DNA from: CAYFFO01 sp964342485
Lineage (GTDB): Bacteria > Chloroflexota > Dehalococcoidia > Lucifugimonadales > CAJWER01
Direction: 5' to 3'
Assembly (NCBI GenBank): GCA_964342485.1
Contig: CAYFFO010000014.1
Coordinates: 1 to 47,656, forward strand
DNA length: 47,656 nt
Below, piece after piece: positions 42,820 to 47,656 of the stretch. The translations under genes and the position numbers were made by a program. Numbering within the stretch: position 1 is the stretch's first letter; the number at the start of each line of letters is the position of its first letter. The notes beneath the pieces are model-generated. The model was given only the letters and a program-made list of their open reading frames with translations, did not search any database and was not told the DNA's origin.

Positions 42820-43881
42820 CTAGCTCTCTTTACCCAGTACCTCATCAATAGGTTGTGGGCTACCGGACATGTCCCCACCAACCCATCTGTAAGTACGTGG
42901 ATAAAGTTCCAATGACCTGTCTTCCAAAGGCAACTTTAACGGTACACTACCCCACTTGGCAGAATATTTTGCTGCTATAGCTACTTCCAAAGCCTGTCTT
43001 AAGTCATGGCCGGATATTGATAGAGATCCTCCGTTTTTGACAACGTCTAGGAAGGACCTTATCGATGATGTCAAATAAAAAAATTCGCTCCAGGGGTAAG
43101 GTGCATAGTCGTGAGAAATACGAATCCTCTCATTATGACTATTGAATCCTTTATACAATTCAGGCGGTCCCCAATCCCATCGTACAAGCGAATCATCAGA
43201 CCATACATCAATACCCTTGAAAGGAGTCTCAGCGCTAAACACGGGACAATCTATTCCATTCGACATTTTAAAAAATCCGTTAATAGACAGCCCATCATCA
43301 TTATTAGATTTCAAAATGTCAGCTGGTGAACCCCAGGCTATTACCTCTGTAACTTCAGCATCGGTCAGAAGCCGTAATACAGAAATATGCTGGCAGCCTC
43401 CACCTGAAATCTCTCCTGACCACCGGTGTACACTTGCTCCAATTAAAGAATTAAAATCACCTCTCTTTATCATACCGGAAGCTTCTTGTACCTCACTCAT
43501 AGCGCGTTGTAAATTTCCGCCAGCATAAACTATGCCTCTTGACTCACATGCTTTGACCATTTCGTCTGCATCAGATAACTTGCCTGCAATTGGTTTATCA
43601 GTAGATATACCTTTTACTCCGGCTTCTGCACAAGCTATTACAGCGTGCTTGAAAAATTTGGTCGGTGTAACTATAGCCACAATATCTGGAACATCATCAG
43701 CTAGTAATGAATCCACATCATTATAAAGTGCTTTAACTCCAAAGCGCTGTCCAACTGCTTTTCGTCTCTCATCATTATGTTCAGCTATAGCAACAATTTC
43801 CGTATCAGGATAAGTTGAGTATGCTTCAGCATACTTTTGACCTAGCCTTCCACAACCTACTATGGCTACCCTAAAAGTCAT
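42820..43881 (-). CDS. Gfo/Idh/MocA family oxidoreductase
   Basis: A 353-residue NAD(P)-dependent oxidoreductase. The Rossmann loop is VAIVGCGRLGQKYAEAY, and the conserved lysine is in ISTDKPIAGKL (the family EKP motif, here DKP). The C-terminal domain has HRWSGEISGGGCQHISVLRLL, with the histidine of the active-site region. It likely acts on a cyclic sugar or inositol derivative. GGAGGG lies 9 bp before the ATG. The gene belongs to the minus-strand catabolic run. Confidence 0.9.
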   Translation of the reverse strand: MTFRVAIVGCGRLGQKYAEAYSTYPDTEIVAIAEHNDERRKAVGQRFGVKALYNDVDSLLADDVPDIVAIVTPTKFFKHAVIACAEAGVKGISTDKPIAGKLSDADEMVKACESRGIVYAGGNLQRAMSEVQEASGMIKRGDFNSLIGASVHRWSGEISGGGCQHISVLRLLTDAEVTEVIAWGSPADILKSNNDDGLSINGFFKMSNGIDCPVFSAETPFKGIDVWSDDSLVRWDWGPPELYKGFNSHNERIRISHDYAPYPWSEFFYLTSSIRSFLDVVKNGGSLSISGHDLRQALEVAIAAKYSAKWGSVPLKLPLEDRSLELYPRTYRWVGGDMSGSPQPIDEVLGKES

Positions 43882-43909
43882 TGTACTTTCCCTCCATTAC
43901 GCTAAAATA

Positions 43910-44758
43910 TTATCCTCTAGATGGTTCTTTCATCTCTTTTTTTGCTTTATTAACTAGATCAATTAAATGGGAATCATTTGAAAGACGTTGTTCTAAGTGT
44001 CTCATTCTTGCAGAAGTTGCAGTATTAATCATGACTTCTCCATATGCCCTTTCAGGCCAGAAACGAGCCATTCTTCCAATATCTTCTTTGAGATCATCTA
44101 TATCTTTATCATCATGCCTTTTTTGATAATTAATGGTAAACATACGCCTTTTGTCACCTCCTCCAAAAGATGCATGCTTTAAAGAATGGTTAAATACCAC
44201 CAGATCTCCTGGTTTTGAGTTCAAATGAACAGATGGAATATCCTTACCAGTTACCCCCCATATCTCTTCATAATTAGCTTTCTTTGAACTTGGGACAGCC
44301 TTATTAAGAACATCTCCAAAACTATCGCCAACGTGATGACTCCCAGGAATTACTCTTAAGCATCCGGATTCACTCCCAACTGGGTCAAGGTACATAGCCA
44401 TTTTGATTGAAGTATATTTACTTAATCCATACCCATCAGAATGCCAGCCAGTATCACCAACATAAAAATTACCGTCACTGCTAGTATAGTTGTAATCATC
44501 TCCCAAAATAGAAGATGCTATTCCATCAAGACGTGGATGATCTATTAAAGAACTGAGATATTCGTCAATATCTATAAAAGGAAGTAGAGCTGAACGTTGT
44601 TTACCATCGTGTGCTTGTCCAAAATGTCCTCCTCCATGAGCATCCCATATTTTTTCAAAACGTCTGGTTATTTCTTCGATTTCATTTGATAAACATCCTG
44701 GTAAACACAGATATCCAAAAGTCTCGAAATATGCCAGTTCAGCTTGAGTCAACTTCAT
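43910..44758 (-). CDS. Phytanoyl-CoA dioxygenase (PhyH) family protein
   Basis: A 282-residue Fe(II)/2-oxoglutarate dioxygenase. The iron ligands are H106 and D108 in TGWHSDGYG and a histidine in NHSLKHASF (191 or 195), with an arginine (204/205, GDKRRMF) for 2-oxoglutarate. The CLRVIPGSHH loop is typical of the family. It hydroxylates a small organic substrate. GGAG lies 7 bp upstream of the ATG. It lies between the Gfo/Idh/MocA gene and the phosphotriesterase-like gene, with which it is likely cotranscribed. Confidence 0.9.
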   Translation of the reverse strand: MKLTQAELAYFETFGYLCLPGCLSNEIEEITRRFEKIWDAHGGGHFGQAHDGKQRSALLPFIDIDEYLSSLIDHPRLDGIASSILGDDYNYTSSDGNFYVGDTGWHSDGYGLSKYTSIKMAMYLDPVGSESGCLRVIPGSHHVGDSFGDVLNKAVPSSKKANYEEIWGVTGKDIPSVHLNSKPGDLVVFNHSLKHASFGGGDKRRMFTINYQKRHDDKDIDDLKEDIGRMARFWPERAYGEVMINTATSARMRHLEQRLSNDSHLIDLVNKAKKEMKEPSRG

Positions 44759-44809
44759 AATTCAACTCCATGCATGATTAGTCAATCCTTCTAATGTCTT
44801 TTCTCAAAA

Positions 44810-45847
44810 TCATCCTTCGCTTATTGCCAACATTTCTGCAGGATTATCAGTGAAGATAAGATCAATTTGTTTACCTGTAAATCCTGATTCCAACATTCTA
44901 GGAACAATGTTTTTTATTAAATGAGAAAACCCGTATCCTCCAAATCGTACAAGTTTGTCCTTTGAACATACATCCTGCCCAACTAGAATTTGATTTACGA
45001 AGCCTTCTTCAATTAAATGTTTAATCCATTGTATCCTTTGAGCATCGCTGGGGAAATCGGTGTTGCCAAGAGAAAAATTCGATGTTTCCCATCCAAATTG
45101 GTCGTAAGCCAAGAAACATCCGGATCTGGCCAATTCCATTAATCTCTTATACTCAAAATAAGTTCTTCCTAAATGTCCGATCACTACCCTCTCAATTTGA
45201 GCGCCGTTTTTATCTAAAATATTCAGGATTTCAAAAGGAGCATCTTCACTTCTACCTGGATGCACTATTATAGAAGCGCCAGTTTGTGCCTGAGCAATTG
45301 CCGCTGCTTCTAAGACCTTCTTTTCGTTATCCCATAATGGCCAGGAGCAACCAATTTCTCCTATAACCCCCGCACGTACACCACTATCACCAATTTCAAT
45401 ATCTTTAATAATTTCTTCTGTTATATCACCCACTGACTTAGTGTCTAATTCAGGGGGATGTGAAGGACCTACATAGTAACCTGTACCAATAATGATATTT
45501 AGACCCGTTTTCCTGGCAATACGAGCAACAGCCGCAGGATCCTTGCCTATACCAGTGGTAGTCGTGTCAACAATCGTATTCCCACCCACCGATTTAAAAT
45601 AACCTAGTTCTTCAACTGCAATTTCCTCATCCAAAAGCATCAAATTATCCCGATTTCTGAAAGGATCATATCTAACCCAGTTAAGATTCTCTAAGGCTAC
45701 TGGTTCAAAAGCTTTCAAACGGTCCACTGCGTTCTTAGGCTCCTGAAACACCACTGAAAAATCAATCAATAGGTGTTCATGTGTAGATGTAATACCCAAA
45801 CTACTCTTTGATATAGGTCCAGTAACTGTCTGCACATTGCTATACAT
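44810..45847 (-). CDS. Phosphotriesterase-like lactonase/hydrolase
   Basis: An amidohydrolase-fold metal enzyme of about 345 residues. The first metal site is H23-E-H25 in GITSTHEHLLIDF. Others are in SIIVHPGRSED, VVIGHLGRTY and QILVGQDVCSKD (aspartate). A glutamate in GVIGEIGCSW takes the place of the carboxylated lysine of true phosphotriesterase, as in PHP-like proteins, so lactone or ester hydrolysis is more likely than organophosphate hydrolysis. ATG at 45847 is preferred over GTG 45853, because GAGG lies 5 bp upstream of the ATG. First gene of the minus-strand operon. Confidence 0.9.
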   Translation of the reverse strand: MYSNVQTVTGPISKSSLGITSTHEHLLIDFSVVFQEPKNAVDRLKAFEPVALENLNWVRYDPFRNRDNLMLLDEEIAVEELGYFKSVGGNTIVDTTTTGIGKDPAAVARIARKTGLNIIIGTGYYVGPSHPPELDTKSVGDITEEIIKDIEIGDSGVRAGVIGEIGCSWPLWDNEKKVLEAAAIAQAQTGASIIVHPGRSEDAPFEILNILDKNGAQIERVVIGHLGRTYFEYKRLMELARSGCFLAYDQFGWETSNFSLGNTDFPSDAQRIQWIKHLIEEGFVNQILVGQDVCSKDKLVRFGGYGFSHLIKNIVPRMLESGFTGKQIDLIFTDNPAEMLAISEG

Positions 45848-45883
45848 ATTCACCTCATTAAAAACATAGCAAGTTTAGTAGTG

Positions 45884-45941
45884 TAAACATCGATCGTCAA
45901 CAAAATCATGAATCCATTATCTATATTGACATCGATGACAA
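45884..45941. promoter_or_regulatory. Pair of operator-like boxes in the divergent intergenic region
   Basis: ACATCGAT occurs at 45887-45894 and again at 45929-45936, exactly 42 bp apart, about four helical turns. The second lies in TTGACATCGATGACAA (45926-45941), an inverted repeat with one mismatched pair. Such spacing fits two dimers of one regulator on the same DNA face, controlling the phosphotriesterase operon and the thiamine-diphosphate enzyme gene. Confidence 0.45.
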
Positions 45942-46007
45942 CAATCATAAAATATCTAGTGATTAGATAAATTAAAATGTAATCAAAGCAAGGAAGGATC
46001 TAAATAA

Positions 46008-47656
46008 TTGTCAAGAAAAATTACTGGAAGTCACTTGATAGGTAAATCTCTGCAACTTGAAGGAATTTCTAATGTTTTTGGGATAGCCGGAGATCATGTT
46101 CTACCTGTAATGGATGTTATGTACGATATGGGGTTTCAATTCATTGACACCAGGCATGAACAAGCATCGGTGCAAATGGCAGACGCCTGGGCTCGTATAA
46201 CAGGTAAACCAGGAGTCGCAATGTACACAACACCAGGCTTTGCAAATGCTATCCCTGGCCTAACAAGTGCTCTAAATTCTGAAGCTCCACTTTTATCCAT
46301 TAGTGGCTCAGCACCTCTTCATGAACTTGGCAGAGGTGCTATGCAAGAAATAGAACAAATAGACATGGCAAGCCCCGTAACAAAAAATGCATGGATAGTA
46401 ACAGATCCTCATCGTATCCCTCAAATGATCTCGCAAGCTCTTCGCATAGCTTTCTCTCAAAGGAGAGGGCCAGTACACCTGACTATTCCTATAGATGTTC
46501 AACAGGCCACGGTCCTGGAAAATGATATTACTTACTATCAACCACATCAATATCGACCGCAAACCATTACCCAGGCCCCAAAAGAAAAAATTGAAGAGAC
46601 AATTGAGATCCTCAGGAAATCAAATCGACCATTAATTATAGCGGGATCAGCTGCCGCATATACGGGTATTGGACAAGAAATGGAGAAATTCATTGAAACC
46701 TCTCAGATACCTTTTATGACTGAGTCGAACGCCAGAGGCATGGTGTCTGATAATCATCCAAATTGTGTCGGATTTTACGATAATGGCCTAAACCATGTCG
46801 CACGTAAAGCTCGAGATGCAGACACAGTTGTATTACTAGGAATGAAGCAAGATATTATAATTGGATATGCGTTACCTCCAACTATCTCTGCCAATACAAA
46901 AGTAATCCAGATTGATCCATCGTCTATTGAAATAGGCAGGAATCGAGGAGTAGATGTAGGTATAGTCGGAGACATATCCAAAATTGTCGAACAGCTTACA
47001 GAGGAAGCTTCTAAATTTTCTTGGGACGGTAAAGCATGGACAGAAGAGCTCAAAAATATTAGAAAATTACAACTAGAAGAGCTAGAAGCGCTCGCAATCA
47101 ATGAAAATCCTCCACACGCAATGTTTGTGCACAAAACGTTGAAAACGATGTTACGTCCCGATGATTTTCTTAGCTTTGAAGGTGGAGATTTCTGCCATTT
47201 TGGCAGGGCCTATATACCTGCAGAATCTCCTAGAAGTTGGAACTATTTCTCTCCAATTGGCATGTTGGGTTCAGGCCTAACAACAGCTATGGCAGCAAAG
47301 CTAGCCTACCCTGATAGACGATCAATTTCTCTGACCGGAGATGGTAGTTTTGGATTCAACGGCATGGAATTTGACACGGCGGTTAGACACGGAATAAATG
47401 TGGTTTCCATCATGGGTAATGACGCAGCCTGGGGAATTGACAGACAAATTCAGCTTAAAGTCTACGGAAAGGCAGTAGCAACTGATCTATTACCCACGAG
47501 ATACGATAAGGTTGTAGAAGGTCTCGGAGGTCACGGAGAATACGTCAGCGATCCAGACCAACTTGAAGGTGCTATAAAGCGTTCATTCAATGCAAAAAAA
47601 CCTTCCCTGGTGAACATAGATATCCAGAGAGCTATAAGTCCTAGAGCAGAAGCCGC
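46008..47656 (+). CDS. Thiamine-diphosphate-dependent enzyme (acetolactate synthase/oxalyl-CoA decarboxylase family), 3' truncated
   Basis: An open frame from TTG 46008 to the window end, 549 residues so far. AGGAAGG lies 10 bp upstream. The catalytic glutamate E51 is in DTRHEQASVQMADAWAR, and the thiamine-diphosphate motif is GDGSF (444-448) with N471 about 25 residues later. The middle domain begins near residue 190. These enzymes decarboxylate or condense 2-keto acids; the group includes acetolactate synthase, oxalyl-CoA decarboxylase and 2-hydroxyacyl-CoA lyase. The exact member cannot be told. It is divergent from the phosphotriesterase operon and shares its operator region. Confidence 0.9.
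   Translation, partial: MSRKITGSHLIGKSLQLEGISNVFGIAGDHVLPVMDVMYDMGFQFIDTRHEQASVQMADAWARITGKPGVAMYTTPGFANAIPGLTSALNSEAPLLSISGSAPLHELGRGAMQEIEQIDMASPVTKNAWIVTDPHRIPQMISQALRIAFSQRRGPVHLTIPIDVQQATVLENDITYYQPHQYRPQTITQAPKEKIEETIEILRKSNRPLIIAGSAAAYTGIGQEMEKFIETSQIPFMTESNARGMVSDNHPNCVGFYDNGLNHVARKARDADTVVLLGMKQDIIIGYALPPTISANTKVIQIDPSSIEIGRNRGVDVGIVGDISKIVEQLTEEASKFSWDGKAWTEELKNIRKLQLEELEALAINENPPHAMFVHKTLKTMLRPDDFLSFEGGDFCHFGRAYIPAESPRSWNYFSPIGMLGSGLTTAMAAKLAYPDRRSISLTGDGSFGFNGMEFDTAVRHGINVVSIMGNDAAWGIDRQIQLKVYGKAVATDLLPTRYDKVVEGLGGHGEYVSDPDQLEGAIKRSFNAKKPSLVNIDIQRAISPRAEA

Noticed and set aside
46308..47134. Two minus-strand open frames near the right edge
   Set aside because: Both are antisense to the thiamine-diphosphate enzyme, whose catalytic Glu and GDG motif are on the plus strand.

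Overview
The window is an AT-rich bacterial scaffold with three placeholder gaps of exactly 100 N (5655-5754, 7494-7593, 10854-10953). It carries no rRNA, tRNA, CRISPR array or insertion sequence that I can recognise. The gene content suggests an uncultivated marine Chloroflexota of the Dehalococcoidia/SAR202 type: a translin-family protein, a membrane pyrophosphatase, a DUF1800 protein, a Sortilin/Asp-box propeller protein, and a catabolic block of phytanoyl-CoA dioxygenase, Gfo/Idh/MocA and phosphotriesterase relatives. This assignment is an inference from gene content; no marker gene proves it.

Region 1 (1-518) is the 3' end of a GH32-like glycosidase. Region 2 (582-10772) is the most unusual part: eight closely spaced genes on one strand. 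In order they are a transglutaminase-fold protein with a ubiquitin-like N-terminus, a degenerate PaaK-like adenylating enzyme, a two-helix K+ channel with an RCK domain, an intact PaaK-like enzyme, a GNAT, a divergent SecA paralogue, a Ser/Gly/Arg-rich lipoprotein with a very strong ribosome binding site, and a protein with a possible beta-grasp domain and a winged helix. Converging on it (10800-12358, minus) are DUF350 and DUF4178 genes and a small protein. I read this as one candidate membrane/export-linked protein modification system.

Region 3 (12641-24445) is mostly housekeeping: mnmA, rnhB, translin, a K+-dependent-type pyrophosphatase (hppA), glycyl-tRNA synthetase, sbcD, a conserved protein of unknown function, a TlpA-like thioredoxin, a CopD-like membrane protein, a Trm112-like protein, and folP-folK on the opposite strand. 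Region 4 (24668-29940) groups a carboxyltransferase, a small accessory subunit, a PycB/5S-type carboxyltransferase fused to a biotin domain, a small protein and malate dehydrogenase. With no biotin carboxylase nearby it resembles a transcarboxylase set feeding oxaloacetate to malate.

Region 5 (29982-35793, minus) holds an NHL propeller protein, a DUF1800 protein, a TauABC/ThiXYZ-like ABC importer and a DUF1232 protein. Region 6 (36096-40582, plus) holds a 1068-residue Asp-box propeller protein and an MFS transporter. Region 7 (40618-45847, minus) is a probable catabolic operon (SDR, TIM-barrel epimerase/isomerase, YbaK-like deacylase, Gfo/Idh/MocA, PhyH, phosphotriesterase-like), read divergently from a thiamine-diphosphate enzyme (46008 to the window end). 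Two matching operator-like boxes 42 bp apart lie in that divergent intergenic region.
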